Source: Brachypodium distachyon
Taxonomy: Eukaryota; Streptophyta; Magnoliopsida; Poales; Poaceae
Length of the DNA: 64,000 nt
Reading direction: 5' to 3'
NCBI RefSeq assembly: GCF_000005505.3
Contig: NC_016131.3
Span: 1,674,001 to 1,738,000 of the forward strand
The translations under genes and the position numbers were made by a program. Shown one piece after another: positions 46,311 through 57,749 of this stretch. Within the stretch, counting starts at the first letter, position 1. Each line of letters starts with the position of its first letter. A model generated the notes under the pieces. It made no database searches, was not told the DNA's origin, and saw nothing but the letters and a program-made list of their open reading frames with translations.

Positions 46311-47310
46311 ATGAATTCGAGACCAGTAGTGCTCATCTTCCTCCTGCTCGTGCTCATCGTAACATCACAGTTTGAGTGGAAGCAGCAGATTGGTGAGGCC
46401 GAGGCGACCCCAGCTGCTGCGACACGACGGAGGCAACAAGCGCTGGTCGTAAGGGAAGATGCTATCAAAGAGAAAGTGAGTTACCTGGAGTTCTTGTTAA
46501 AAATTTATACTCACTGTTGGTTGTTCTTTAGGGCATTACTCGGCATTCTTCTAGTCAATTGGACAATGTCTAGTTTTTTTTTGCTTAGAAGCACCACACT
46601 TTTGCTTTTATCATGTGTTGTTGCTACCATGTTTTGTTTATGTAAAGAACTGGTGTCGACATATGGTAGTGCTGCACATAATTTTTAGCATGGAGATTGA
46701 AAGTCTGAAACCACCAACAAAAGTGAGTTATGTGAAAACAGATAGAAACCTGTGAAGTGTGAACAAGGTAGTTCTTTGCCTGTATTTCATTTCGCCTGGC
46801 AGCTAATTTTTCCATCAGGTTTTATGCAATAGCTATATCATTTGTCATTTATATATTCCTCAGCTGCTTGATATGTGAATCTTAGTAATTGGAACTGACT
46901 GATGATCTGAAGTAATTGCCGAAAGTGAGAACTTAATTTTTTTTTATGGCGTGATAAGTAGGTGTCTCGAGAGGTCTTAAAGATTGTTTGACAAGCACAT
47001 GTTCTGTATTAGTAGCTGTGACATTCAAGTTTCAGTATTAGTAGCCATTGTCATATGTACTGCTAATTCCTTGTGGTCATCTCTCTTGTATGGATTCAAG
47101 AGAATAACAGCTCACAAGATTATGTATCATCTACAGATAATATTGGCGCAAGAGAAAAACATCCAGCAGCTCACCGAGCTTATCCAGAGCCTCCAGGTGC
47201 AGCTACTGCACTGCCGCGGCAGTAACAGTACTACTGCTCATAGCGCCTCCTCGAATCAGTCGTTGACCAAGGACAGCAAAGTGGAGGGACCGGACATGAT
47301 GGATGATTGA
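46311..47310 (+). CDS. Small conserved membrane-anchored coiled-coil protein, 2 exons
   Basis: Exons 46311-46475 and 47137-47310 join in frame to 339 bp, 112 residues. Residues 5-19 form one hydrophobic span (PVVLIFLLLVLIVTS), followed by a basic, alanine-rich stretch (ATRRRQQALVVREDAIKEK). Exon 2 encodes a short amphipathic coiled coil (LAQEKNIQQLTELIQSLQVQ) and an acidic end, KVEGPDMMDD. From memory this pattern is a conserved plant 'expressed protein' family of unknown function; I name no function. The span could be an uncleaved signal anchor or a signal peptide. The start is the first ATG upstream of the hydrophobic segment in this frame. It is convergent with PSB28. Confidence 0.7.
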
Positions 47311-47763
47311 TCATATGAATCGTCACCTGAATGAATCGTCATCGTCACACGGACCAGTAGGAATATCGGTAGAGAGTTATGTTTATGTATTGATATGCTG
47401 TTCAATAGGCACTATGACATTAGCTACGACCATTTCCTTTTAATTTCTTTTCTTCTTTTACCCCCAGCTTGTACATGCTTGTAATATTGTATCATCAAGT
47501 TAACTAGCCTCACCTTCCTGATTAAGTTTGAGACATACCTGTACCAACCTCTGTTGCAATTCTTGAGTTTCTTTATGAAGAAGCATCAATGGATCATCAA
47601 TCTCAAGCGCTTAATTCGTAGCAACAAGCAGTTGTTACAGATCAACACAGCCACACAAAGGCCAAAGAAGGCAAAGGAAAAAAACTCAAGAAAAGGAAGA
47701 GCAGCAGCAGAAGAAGAATGATTCACTGGAGGTCATGCATATATAATGTTTTCACATAATGTT
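47311..47763. other. Convergent 3' ends of the small membrane protein gene and PSB28
   Basis: About 450 bp that must hold both 3' untranslated regions; an A-rich tract lies at 47660-47720. No further gene is seen. Confidence 0.5.
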
Positions 47764-48398
47764 TCACTTCTTGAGGAACTGGAGGCCGTTGGCCTGGGAG
47801 TATCGCTCCATGAACCTCATGAACCTGTCCCAGTCCCTGGGTGTGCGCATGACGTACTTGGCCTCCACGGCGGCGGGCTTCCCGTTGACGAACTTGGCGC
47901 TGACGTCCACCGTCTGCAGCGTGCCTTCCTCGTCGATCATGTAGAAGCCGGTGATGTCGCCGAGCTCCGCCGACGAGTCGAACACGGACGGCTGGTCGAA
48001 GGTGAAGACGGCCACGCCGTTGCTACCGTCCCGGGACTTGGTCAGCCGCACGTCGGGAACCGTCTGCTCGTCCGTGCCCTGGATGAACTGGATCGACGGC
48101 CGCGACGCCATCGCCATTGCCACCACCGATGACGATGGCCGGGTAGAAGGTTTGTGCTGCTGCCGGCGGTGCAGGGAGACGCCGGTGAAGGAGGTCTGCA
48201 GCTGCTGTGACATGATCCGATGGCATGGGACACCTGATATATACGAATTCCACATCACAAGATTTCACCACGGAGGACTGGAATGCAGCTGAATTTAGTG
48301 AGTGTGAGAAGGTACAAACAAGACCGACCTGCGACCGCGAGGCATCGACGACGGGGCTGCGCCGCTGCGACCGGCGAGGCGACGGCGAGAGCTTTCAT
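47764..48398 (-). CDS. PSB28: Photosystem II assembly/reaction-centre protein Psb28, chloroplast precursor
   Basis: Psb28 binds early PSII intermediates (near CP47) during assembly and repair in the chloroplast. Exons 48398-48329 and 48233-47764 join to 540 bp, 179 residues. The mature part is strongly conserved: [88 protein letters not shown], ending FLKK. The first about 70 residues ([19 protein letters not shown] and [14 protein letters not shown]) form a serine/arginine-rich plastid transit peptide. The exon 2 acceptor at 48234 is required to keep frame with the only available ATG; see findings for an alternative acceptor at 48205. The mature-domain call is secure; the transit-peptide boundary is less so. 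Confidence 0.92.
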
Positions 48399-49085
48399 TA
48401 CTGATGGAGGTAACTTGCTCTAGCTTTGTGTGTCTGGTGAGGAAGAAAGTTCGATTGGAGACGAAGATGGAGAGGTGTATCCGGGCTTTGATTGAGTGGT
48501 GCAGAGGAGGGAGATGGTATAGATTGGGGGTGGCTGCCTGTCAGCCTGTGTTGTGTTGTGTGCTCCAACGAGAGCCAGCCATGCCATCCATCCCAGCCTC
48601 TAATTTGTGTAACCAACCGCTTATCCATTCCATCCCTGCAGGTTTCAGTATTTGCATACATGCCACTTCCTGTTTTCCTTTCTCTTCTTTGAGTCATGCT
48701 CCCATAAGTTAAATTCAAGCGGATTTCATTCAAGGCAAAAAAACATCTCACAGGGGGAAAAAGTTGTATGGAAGAAGAGTTCACAAGCAATGCCCGCCCA
48801 TGACGCCATGAATGAAATCCTATTAGTGGACATTGTGTAGTTAGTTTTGAGCAATTGATTTTGAGTTCCGGTCGAAAGATTCAAAATACCTTAACGGCGA
48901 TCTCGATTCGTCATCATTTGCAATGCCTCTTGAGCGAGAAGCCCTCTAGGTCGGAGGTCTAGTAAGGTAAAGACGTCAATATAAAACTTACCATGTGCAT
49001 CTTTAAGCAACTTTCGGGTATCAGGATTAATTTTTACAAGAGTGAAATTTTCTACTCTGGAAAGGCCAGTGACTAGGAAAACTAG
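48399..49085. other. PSB28 upstream region
   Basis: Presumed PSB28 promoter. No gene with a recognisable product is seen; overlapping frames at 48398-48790 are composition artefacts. Confidence 0.4.
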
Positions 49086-49156
49086 TACTCACTCCGTTCC
49101 GAATTAACCGAAGTGGATTTGTATAACACGCCAATTAATTCGGGACGGAGGGAGTA
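49086..49156. repeat. 71-bp hairpin MITE
   Basis: The left half 'tactcactccgttccgaatt' is the inverse of the right half 'aattcgggacggagggagta'. The two arms nearly meet, leaving a short loop. Confidence 0.75.
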
Positions 49157-49769
49157 TAAGCAATTGTTTGGTCTGGTTCAGTGGTTCTCGCCTCTCCGCA
49201 ACAAAGAAGTCCGCGTAGGATCGTCTTGAAATGAAAGCTGGGTTGTTGGAAAGGCAAGCTATGATAAGTGATCGACTTGTCCCTATTAATTCTCCTCTTG
49301 CCTAGTCAGCATGGCTGTGCCACGTAAGCACAAGCCAATCATCTTATCCAGTAGCCCTACCCTGTCCACCGTGTCCGACAGAGACAGAGCAAACCTCGAA
49401 GAAGTTCCAACAACCCCAAGTCTCAAAGAAACCTTGCACTCCACTAGAACAGAGCATCTTGTATTCAACAGTTGCAAATGCAAACCATCCAAAAAAACCC
49501 AAACCAACAAAGTCTGACCATAGCCTCAAGTCGATCACGCAAACAAAAAAAAAATACAGCAGCAAATAGATCCACAACCAACCAATTTCCCTCTCTCGAA
49601 ACAAGTAGAACAAACAAGCTTAGTGAGGAGATCGACACATAGTACATACACTACACGAATGGTTGTGCACTAAGAACTGTTCTTGGGCATTTTTTACAGT
49701 AGTAGTGAATCAACTTCTTGGCCCTGAGGAATGGTGCAGATCTAGAATGGATTCCAGCTCCGGCTAGCG
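49157..49769. other. 3' flank of the LEA_2/NHL gene
   Basis: No supported gene; the region includes the presumed 3' untranslated region of the gene ending at 49770. Confidence 0.4.
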
Positions 49770-50399
49770 CTAGCAGCCGGACTTCTTGGCCCTGAGGATG
49801 GTGCACTTGGTCTTCTGGAACGCGGTGGCGGCGACGGCGGGGTCAACAAGCTGCAGAAGCAAAGGACACACCACCACCACGGGGCAGTCCGTCTTCCTCC
49901 CCTTGTACCGCATCACGGACTCCATCCTCACCTCCACCATGAACCTCCCGTCCCCCTTCTCCCTCCCGAACTCCGCCACGCCGGCGGCGGACAGCCTCAC
50001 GGCCCGGTCGGCGCCGCCGACGGTGACCCGGACCGTCGTCGTCTTCCGCGCCCCCTGCTCGAAGGCCGCCACCGTGGCCTGGTCGTCGAAGCGGGTGCCG
50101 TTGAAGGAGAAGGCGGCCGCCATGGCGCCGTAGGAGATGGCCCGGTGGATGTTCGGGTTGTAGAGGGAGACCGCGACGGTCGCGTTGTAGGAGATGGTGG
50201 AGTTGGGTGTGGGGGAGGAGGGGGTGGAGGAGAGGGTGAAGCGCTGGAGGAGGGCGTCGTCGGCGGTGGCCTTGGGCGGGGAAGCGACGGCGAAGGCGAC
50301 GATGAGGAGGGCCAGGACCCCCAAGGCGAGGAGCAGGACGGCGGCCCAGATGGCGGTCTTCTTCCAGTCCCACTCGTGGTCGCGCTCCCAGAACCCCAT
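49770..50399 (-). CDS. LEA_2 domain protein, NDR1/HIN1-like, single exon
   Basis: A 209-residue protein from ATG 50399. A short cytoplasmic head with tryptophans (MGFWERDHEWDWKKT) precedes one membrane span at about residues 16-40 (AIWAAVLLLALGVLALLIVA). The rest is an LEA_2 beta-sandwich: STISYNATVAVSLYNPNIHR and ISYGAMAAAFSFNGTRF are the characteristic 'N-P-N' and strand motifs, and the tail has VEVRMESVMRYKGRKT. NHL proteins sit in the plasma membrane; some members act in immunity or abiotic stress. The exact role cannot be inferred. The codons are extremely GC-rich at third positions, normal for intronless grass genes. Confidence 0.88.
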   Translation of the reverse strand: MGFWERDHEWDWKKTAIWAAVLLLALGVLALLIVAFAVASPPKATADDALLQRFTLSSTPSSPTPNSTISYNATVAVSLYNPNIHRAISYGAMAAAFSFNGTRFDDQATVAAFEQGARKTTTVRVTVGGADRAVRLSAAGVAEFGREKGDGRFMVEVRMESVMRYKGRKTDCPVVVVCPLLLQLVDPAVAATAFQKTKCTILRAKKSGC

Positions 50400-51320
50400 G
50401 GCCGGATACTGGAGGTGTGGCGTAGCTTAGCTTCAGCTAGATGGGTTTCGCCGGTGGAAATTGGTAGTGGAGGAAGAAGAAGACGACGACCTTAAGAAGA
50501 CTTTGGGTGAGGTCTTCTTCTTCTTGTTGTTAAATTCATCCGGGAATTGGAATTTGGAGGAGAGCAGGACGACGACGAGGAGGTGACCGTTGGTTGGGAA
50601 ACCGCGTTGCAGAACACTTGCTTTTATTTCCCCTTTTGATTTTCTTTCTGTTCTTTTGGATGCTGACAGAGTGTTGTCCGAGCTGCTCAAATGCATGCAT
50701 GTGTATAGCACTAGCAGGAGAAAGAAACACTCTGGCAGCACTCTGAAAGAGAGCTGCTCAACAGCTAAACTCTCCTTTTAGCACAATTGATCGGCCATTT
50801 CCATTGCTGCGGTTGACACCAGGAAAGAAACAACAAAGGGCGTAAGAATGATCAAACGCACAATTTTTACTCTTCAATACTACTAGTAGTATTAATTTTT
50901 TAATGTGGACGGAACAAACCTTTAATGTGAACGGAACAATCAGCGACCGCTAAGCTCCTGGCCACTTTCAATGCTAGTCTCTTAACACGTCATCTTAGCC
51001 GTTTTGTTGACATGGTATCCTACTAATGATGAAACTGTCTATTATGCTGACAACCGCCTCTTCACACGAACCAATACAAAGTCATTAAATCTCTCACAAA
51101 CCGTTAGTAAGAATATATTAGTCCTATGTGGAGGTGAAAAGAATAAAATGATTTAACATGTGTATCTTGCAAAGTACAACAACTTGTGTACGGGTAACAA
51201 GAATGTGGAGAGAAGAAAAATTAGAAAAAACAAATAACATGGAGTAGATGCATTAAAAAGAGATGAGAATTAAAAAAGAGCAGATCCGAGAGGAGAGAGA
51301 AGACGTGAGGAGAAAATTAG
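50400..51320. other. Promoter side of the LEA_2 gene
   Basis: The first about 180 bp is the likely leader, with a 'gaagaagaagacgacgac' tract at 50473-50490. The remainder, to the MITE at 51321, is AT-rich with no gene signature. Confidence 0.4.
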
Positions 51321-51542
51321 TACTCCCTCCATCCCATAATACGAGGCACGCACGTATCTCTAGATCGTTAATTTAGCTAACTAAATATACATTAAATAAT
51401 TTAAAAATTATACCGTTAGAAAGTTCTTTCGATAACGAATCTAATGATGTATTTTTTGTTAAAAATGATACATATTTAATTAATCAAATTGAGAATATAG
51501 GTATGCGTGCGTGCCTCGTATCATGGGACGGAGGGAGCAGTA
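51321..51542. repeat. 222-bp MITE with long terminal inverted repeats
   Basis: The left terminus begins 'tactccctccatcccataat' and continues acgaggcacgcacg. The right terminus is its near-perfect inverse over about 32 bp ('cgtgcgtgcctcgtatcatg', then ggacggagggag). TA lies at both outer edges, consistent with a TA target site. Confidence 0.85.
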
Positions 51543-51832
51543 GATGGCCTCTTATTATAGTCTTACAAAAGAAAAATAATTAAGACACTACTAAAAATTG
51601 TTTTTAAGACAAAAAAAAAAGTACTCCTGGTGGTGCGTTAGTGGGCCCCGCCCGGGCGCCGAAGGTAAATGCGGCCCACCAGGCCAGCGTGACCGAGGCG
51701 GGCGGGCAACACAACAATAGTCTCCGGGGCCCGCCTGCCACGCTGAGCTCATCACCACAATGGAAAAATATCTCGCGCCGCCGCCAGGATTTTAGGGTTC
51801 TACATTTCCACTCCTGGAATCCCCTCCTCCGA

Positions 51833-51842
51833 CATATAAAAC
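51833..51842 (+). promoter_or_regulatory. TATA box of the RNA-binding protein gene
   Basis: The sequence 'catataaaac' lies about 90 bp before the 5'UTR splice donor (GCAAG/gtacac at 51932/51933) and is preceded by a 'tttagggttc' element like those of translation-related plant genes. It fits a transcript starting near 51865-51875. Confidence 0.55.
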
Positions 51843-51869
51843 CGGAAGCGCCTCGCCGAGGACCTCTCT

Positions 51870-53843
51870 TCCTTCCTCCCCCGATCTTCCATTTCCTCCC
51901 AGGTCGTCGTCTCTCCGTCTTCAGCGCGCAAGGTACACGAGCCTGCCCCCTCTCCCATCCCTGCTTTGCTTGCTCGATCCGCTTCCTGTCCGCGGATCCG
52001 TTGCTGTAGTGAATGAGTGATCACAGTAGTAGCTGCTGCTGCTTCTCCGTACATCTGCGATTCGTAGAGTTTTCTTTGGCCATATGTTTGGTGGAAGCCA
52101 AGAATAGTGGATTTGCTCGGTCGGCTCTAATGAAGCTTCCGTTCATGCTTAATTCGTACCTGACACCATCCCTCCCAGTATGAATATGTCAGATGTATCT
52201 GGTTTCAGGTTGTATGTACATGCCGATACGGGTACTCTACTATGGTCAGAGAGTCTGTGTAGACCTAGCTCTATGCTACTTCTGTGTTCTTTCAAAATTA
52301 GGGGCTAGAGTGTTTATCTCTTCTGAATACTAGTTTTATGCTAACCTAACAAGCACAGATAAGAAATCTGCATGCAATTTTGTTCTCCACAAATCGGTAA
52401 AAGAAGCAACAGTAGTATAGCACGTTGTGACTGTCCATGACAGCTTGTTTACATTCTTTCCGTTATTCGTACATACTAAGCAATCCCACTTCTCTGTTCT
52501 GCTACTCTGCTCCCTGTGAAAGATGAAGATATTTCCTATACTGTCGAAAAAACGAAGCAGCAACTTGTCATGGTTAATTTTTTGCTGGTTAAGATGTACT
52601 ATTTCTTAGGAAGTCCAATGAAAATATTTGTTGTAAATCATCATACAATATGTATAGCTCTATGTTGACATGCCCTAACAAGCAACAATTTTACTTGTCA
52701 TGCTCGCCCTCACAATTTTACTTATCGTACACTGTTGTACCTGTTTATCCTCTCAGAGATGGCCGATGTGGATGAGTACCGTTGCTTCATTGGGAACCTG
52801 TCCTGGTCAACAACTGATGAGAGCCTCAAGGATGCATTTAGAAAGTTTGGAAATGTCACTGAGGCAAAGGTGACTTGGAGAACCTCTCGTTTATTCTTAT
52901 TGTGTCTGCATTAGGATATAAGCATTTCTTACAAATCAATATTACAAGAAATCTGAATCATTTTGCCAGCCCTATGCTCAGCGCTTGATAGAGCAATGAT
53001 GGAGTAGTTGTGCTCAAACGTTATGCCTGCTGCTGTCCTGTTTTCCGCAGTAGTATGTCTTGTCGCATTTTCCCCTGTTATTTTTCCCCTGTTATATGGC
53101 CGTCACCAGTGCAATAGGTTATTAAGGAACAAGATGACATACTTCTGCATATTGTTCCCAGTATTGATTTGTCAGGTTCTTTTATTCACTTATTCTTAGT
53201 TTCTGAATTATTTTGGGAAATATCTATGGCCTCTTCTAGGTTGATTGAATGATACAGTTTTTGTGCACTTCAGTGGTTACTTAGCATGAGCTATTTTTTT
53301 GTTTGTCTGAGTTTATTTTCTGATAACGTGCAGGTGGTCCTTGACAAGTTTTCTGGCAGGTCACGTGGATTTGCCTTTGTGACTTTTGATGAGAAGAAAG
53401 ACATGGAAGCAGCTATTGAGGACATGAACGGATTGGATTTGGATGGGAGGGCCATCACTGTTGATAAAGCTCAGCCGCAAGGAGCTGGTAGAGACCGTAA
53501 TGGTGACCGTGATTATGATCGTGATCGTGGATCTCGTAATGACCGTGGCCGTGATTCTGGTGGTGGGCGTGCTCCGCGTGGTTCAGGTGGTGGTGGGGAT
53601 TGCTTCAAGTGTGGCAAACCTGGTCACTTTGCTAGAGAGTGCCCAGATGGTGATGGTGGGAGAGGTGACAGATACAGTGGCAGGGATGATAGGTATGGTG
53701 GTGGTAGATCTGACCGTGGCAGCGACCGATCTGACCGTGGGGGTGACCGATCTGACCGTGGTGGTGACCGATATTCTGGTCGTAGCCGAGATGGTGGAAG
53801 TGGAGGTGACCGTTACAGTCGCGACCGATCTGGTCCCTATTGA
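51870..53843 (+). CDS. Glycine-rich RNA-binding protein with RRM and CCHC zinc knuckle (RZ-1 type)
   Basis: Binds RNA in the nucleus; RZ-1 proteins influence splicing and cold response. The 5'UTR exon ends at 51932, and an 824-bp leader intron (51933-52756) precedes the ATG at 52759. Coding exons 52759-52869 and 53334-53843 give 621 bp, 206 residues. One RRM fills about residues 6-82, with RNP2 CFIGNLSW and RNP1 RGFAFVTF. An RD/DR-rich linker ([16 protein letters not shown]) leads to a zinc knuckle, [14 protein letters not shown], at about 131-144. The tail is a glycine/arginine/aspartate-rich chain with three 7-residue RSDRGxD repeats, ending RSGPY. Start and stop are clear. The leader intron and 464-bp coding intron show normal GT-AG sites. 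Confidence 0.93.
53707..53769 (+). repeat. 21-bp coding tandem repeat, three units
   Basis: The unit 'gaccgatctgaccgtgg' plus ggt-like bases occurs three times in a row and encodes [21 protein letters not shown] in the low-complexity tail of the RNA-binding protein. The reading frame is kept. Confidence 0.75.
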
Positions 53844-55335
53844 TGGCCTGGATCTTGAGATGTATTTTCTATCCAGGTATGAAAACCGTATCTACTATCA
53901 TGAGGCGTGGTTCCTTGTGTTTGAAACTTTGTGGTCATGTATTTGAACTATGATGTACCGTGAGTAAGCAGCTATTTTATTTATAAACCATATTACTGAC
54001 CTGCTTATTATTGTTTCCTGCTTATTTGAAGGCATATGACTTGGTCATAATGCTTGGTGCTTGGTCCTACATTTTTTGCTTGATACTCTACTCAGCGAAA
54101 CTTGCTTTGGTTGAAACTCGTAAGGTGGCTTTTGTTGCTACGTGTGTTGGTGCACAGTCATGTTGGTTCTGCTCATGGGGCCTCTATATGTGTGGCATAC
54201 GTGGGATTGGACTGGCGTACCATGTTCTTGTTTCGGTTGTATTCGGAAGGAAATGATCAACTGAACTTAGCTTGAGAACATCTGAAGAAATTCAAGTGAT
54301 GAATCATCCATAAAAGGAAAATGAACTGGTAATTTCAGTAAGTCTTTTTATCTTCGAGATTGAGTTATCATACCATCTTAAATGTTCTTTTGTTTTGGCA
54401 GGCTTCTTTTTGGGTTATTTCTTTTGTTCTGGATTGGTTTCAGTTCTCCCGTATTAGCCTGTCCGACAGACCATTCTCTAATAACTAAGGGCATGTTCTT
54501 TGATTGCAACCTATGGCTCTGACATAGCACTGGAGGACCTCTGCAGCCTAAAAAATGATGCTTCTGCCCCTGCCCCTCAGTCCCTGTTGGTTGGCTTTGC
54601 TACCTGGTCGCTGTTCGCCTGCCTCTGAGACTGAACCACCTGAGTTTGCTGCTGCTTCGTTGAGCTGTGCCATTCCTTGTGAGTTGCCTCTTTAGTGCTA
54701 GGCTGCTAACTACCTGGCTCGTGTTCATTGCCACTTCACTTCCCGGCACCCGGAGCAGCTAGTGCTGCTAATATGTTTTAATATAACTTTAAAATGTGAA
54801 TTGTTGGCTGCTATTCTTGCTTTACCGGCTCGCAATATAGTACATATTTGGTCTTTAGAAGGGAAAAACATTAGAATTATTCTTCTTGTTCAACTTCATG
54901 AGTTGTAACATAAGATCTGTAAATGAGATTTTTGGCATTGTCTGTTAGCGACTAACTGGAGTTGCAAGTTTTAATAGCAACATGCTACTACAGATTTGGG
55001 AGTATTTCTTTCTTGTTCAGCTTCATGCGGATCTCTGATGCCATGCTGTTTAACTCTGTTTATTTGGTTGTGTACTGATGAAAAAAAAAGCTGCTTGCCC
55101 ATGGCTTATTAAAATCTTCTACCATGCTCATGCCCTTACCCAACAGTGATAGTCACAAAGTTCACTGTTGCGGTCATACAAAATATTGCTGTCTGGCTAT
55201 ATGTCTCTGACAATCTCGGTAGAATACATATGCCAGTTCCTTCTCGCCATGTTGGGAGTACATGGCTTCTACAGAAGCAGAAACCTCGCGCGGCGACATG
55301 TGCGCCGGAGATGGAGACGGAGCCGAGTTCAGACT
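53844..55335. other. Convergent region between the RNA-binding protein gene and the P450 gene
   Basis: Must include the 3' untranslated regions of both genes. A frame at 54011-54256 has a hydrophobic, cysteine/tryptophan-rich product without a known domain; I do not call it. Confidence 0.4.
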
Positions 55336-57643
55336 TCAGAGCGCGGTGGCGAGGATGGGGTACTTGTTCTTGGGCATGCGCACCAGCGTCGGCTGCACCG
55401 AGTTGTCCTCCTCCATGGGCTTCCAGCTGCCATCAGAGAAAAAAAAGGCACCATTACCATCAGTAGCTGCAGTAGAGAGCGGCCAGCGTTGGAAGTTGGA
55501 ACACCATTGGACTTACTCGTATCTGCAGACGAGGTGGTGGACGAAGACGCAGATCTCGAGCTTGGCGAGGCTCATGCCAGGGCACATCCTTGGCCCGCTG
55601 CCGAACCCCAGGAAGCTGTACGGCTTGAGCGTGCTCTGCATCCAGATTGCATTGTGTTTTCGTCAGCAAAAGAGCTCAGACCATGCTGTGCTTCGTGATA
55701 GGTCAAGGAGGAACTCACGTCGAATCTGTCCGGGTTGAACTTCTCCGGGTCGGCGAAGACGGTGGCGTCGTGGTGGATGGACACCACGTCCAGGTTCACC
55801 GACGTGCCCTTCTCCACCTGGTACCCTGCGTGTTGTCCCAGCATCGGTTTATTCACAAAACCACTTGTCGATGTTCGTTCATTCAAAAGAAAAGGAAATA
55901 TCCGCTCGTCGACGAAAAGGCGGTAGCTTGGTTCGACAAATATTTGCGGGTTTTTGGTGAGAATTAATTCTGCGGTTGTGGTACAATCTCATGAAACATA
56001 TGTTGGAAATGAAAGCAAACGGTGAGTAGTTGGGAAAGCCGGCCGGACACAGAGGTGGTAGTTACCGTCAATGGTGAAGTCCTGTGCGGCTTTCCTGGAG
56101 TACCATGGCAGGATGGTCGCCCTCCTCAGCGTCTCGTTCATCACCTTGTTGGTGTACGGCATGTTGTTCATGTCTGACCACCTCAGATGCTCCTCGCCGC
56201 CTAGCTCCTCCTTGATCCCCATATGCTCTTCCTGCCAAAGATCAGATGACAGTCAAGCTTAACATCATTTCACAACTAATAACAGTCAATATGGCTGTCA
56301 AGCTGAAGGAAAGAAATCAAGAATCTCCGGGCCAGTTGAGTTTAACATCATTTACTCTGAGTTTTTGCAGGACGTCGGGGTTCTCGCCGAGGAACTTGAC
56401 GAGCCACGTCAGCCCCGCCGTTGTCGTGTCGTGGCCGGCGACGAGCAAGGTGAGGATGTTGTCCTTGAGCTGGGCGTCCGTCAGCTTCTCCTCGTCGTCC
56501 TCGCCGCCGCTGCCGCGGGCGTGCTTCATGAGGAGCATCTGGAGGAAGTCGTCGTGCCCGGCGCCGGCATCGGCGCTTGCCCGGCGGCGGGCGATGACGT
56601 CGTCGAGCATGGCGTACATCCTGTTCCTGGCCTTGAGCCCCTCGTGGAACGCGGTGCCGGGGAGCTTGAGCGGCAGGGATGCAAAAGAGGAGGAGATCAC
56701 CTTGAAGTTTGCCCTGAACTTCTCCTGCTCCTCCCCCTCCGGCTCCAGGCTCACCAGCATGTTGGCGATCACCTTCAGCGTGAACTGATAATCCACCCCA
56801 AAATCATCCCAGAATTAATCAAAGATCAAAACCAAAATACAATTTGTACTATATATACAATCTCATAGGTCATTTTGAATTGAAGCAGCTAACTATGATC
56901 TTGACCTACGGTCAATATATGCCGTTGAGATCAATAAAAACTTCCATTTTCGGAAAAAAAAATGATCTTGACGTACCGAGGAGGCCTCGTTGAGGACGAG
57001 GATGCGGCGGCCGGAGGACCAGGAGGAGAGGGTCTGGATGGCGAGGGCATTGATGAAGGAGAAGTGCTTCTTGAGGGCGTCGACGGAGAGCGGGTGCGCG
57101 ATGAGGCGTCGGAGGCGGCGGTGTTCGTCGCCGTTGGTGGTCAGCAGGCTGGTGGGGCCCAGCACCTGCTTGCCGGTGTAGAACAGGTTCAGGCTCACGA
57201 CGCCGTCTTTCCCCGACAGCAGGATCTTCGCCGCCTCCCTCCCCGTCATGAACACCGTCGTCCTCCCCAGCACGTACGTCTTGAACACCTTCCCAAACCT
57301 GAAATAAAAAAATCAATTTATCATTGCATTCAATTTCAATATCATGGCATTTTGTATGCATTATTTATATATCGTTCAGGTTTCGTTCTTGATCGGCCTC
57401 TGCATCGACTGCTGCACGGAGAGGATGAACTGGTTACCGTTTCTGGCGGTCACGCATGAAGCTGAGGATGCCGGAGGGGTTGGAGAAGGCAGCGATGAAG
57501 GCGAAGGTCTCACCGACGACGGGCCACCCCATCGTGCCGGGTATGCCGTGCATCGCCTCCGAAGGCCGCCTCCATGACCGCGTCATCCACCACGCTCCCG
57601 CCACGAGCCCACAGACCGCCGCCACCAACACGGCCGCCGCCAT
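55336..57643 (-). CDS. Cytochrome P450, CYP85 clan, possibly CYP722-like; 7 exons
   Basis: A haem monooxygenase anchored in the ER. Exons, 5' to 3': 57643-57438, 57298-56977, 56784-56356, 56231-56066, 55825-55719, 55635-55517, 55426-55336. The 1,440-bp sum gives 479 residues. An N-terminal membrane anchor ([17 protein letters not shown]) and proline hinge ([17 protein letters not shown]) precede the catalytic domain. The I-helix has AGHDTT, the K-helix ExxR is ETLRR, the PERF region reads FNPDRFD and the haem loop is [10 protein letters not shown]. All essential residues are present. Overall pattern and exon structure fit the CYP85 clan, which includes brassinosteroid, ABA and strigolactone enzymes. 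From memory the closest phrases ([35 protein letters not shown]) recall CYP722; I have not verified this. The substrate is unknown. Confidence 0.9.
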
Positions 57644-57740
57644 TGTTGCCAGGAATCCAACTCTCCACCAACAAGCAGCTTCGGTCTCTAATACAGAGCA
57701 AGTAATTTAAGCTGCACAACTCATGGATATGGATCGCCCT

Positions 57741-57749
57741 TTATATATA
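57741..57749 (-). promoter_or_regulatory. TATA box of the P450 gene
   Basis: On the minus strand the sequence reads gtatatataaag, about 98-106 bp upstream of the ATG at 57643. Confidence 0.55.

Noticed and set aside
54011..54256. Hydrophobic frame downstream of the RNA-binding protein gene
   Set aside because: It lies in the presumed 3' transcribed region with no domain or homology I can name.
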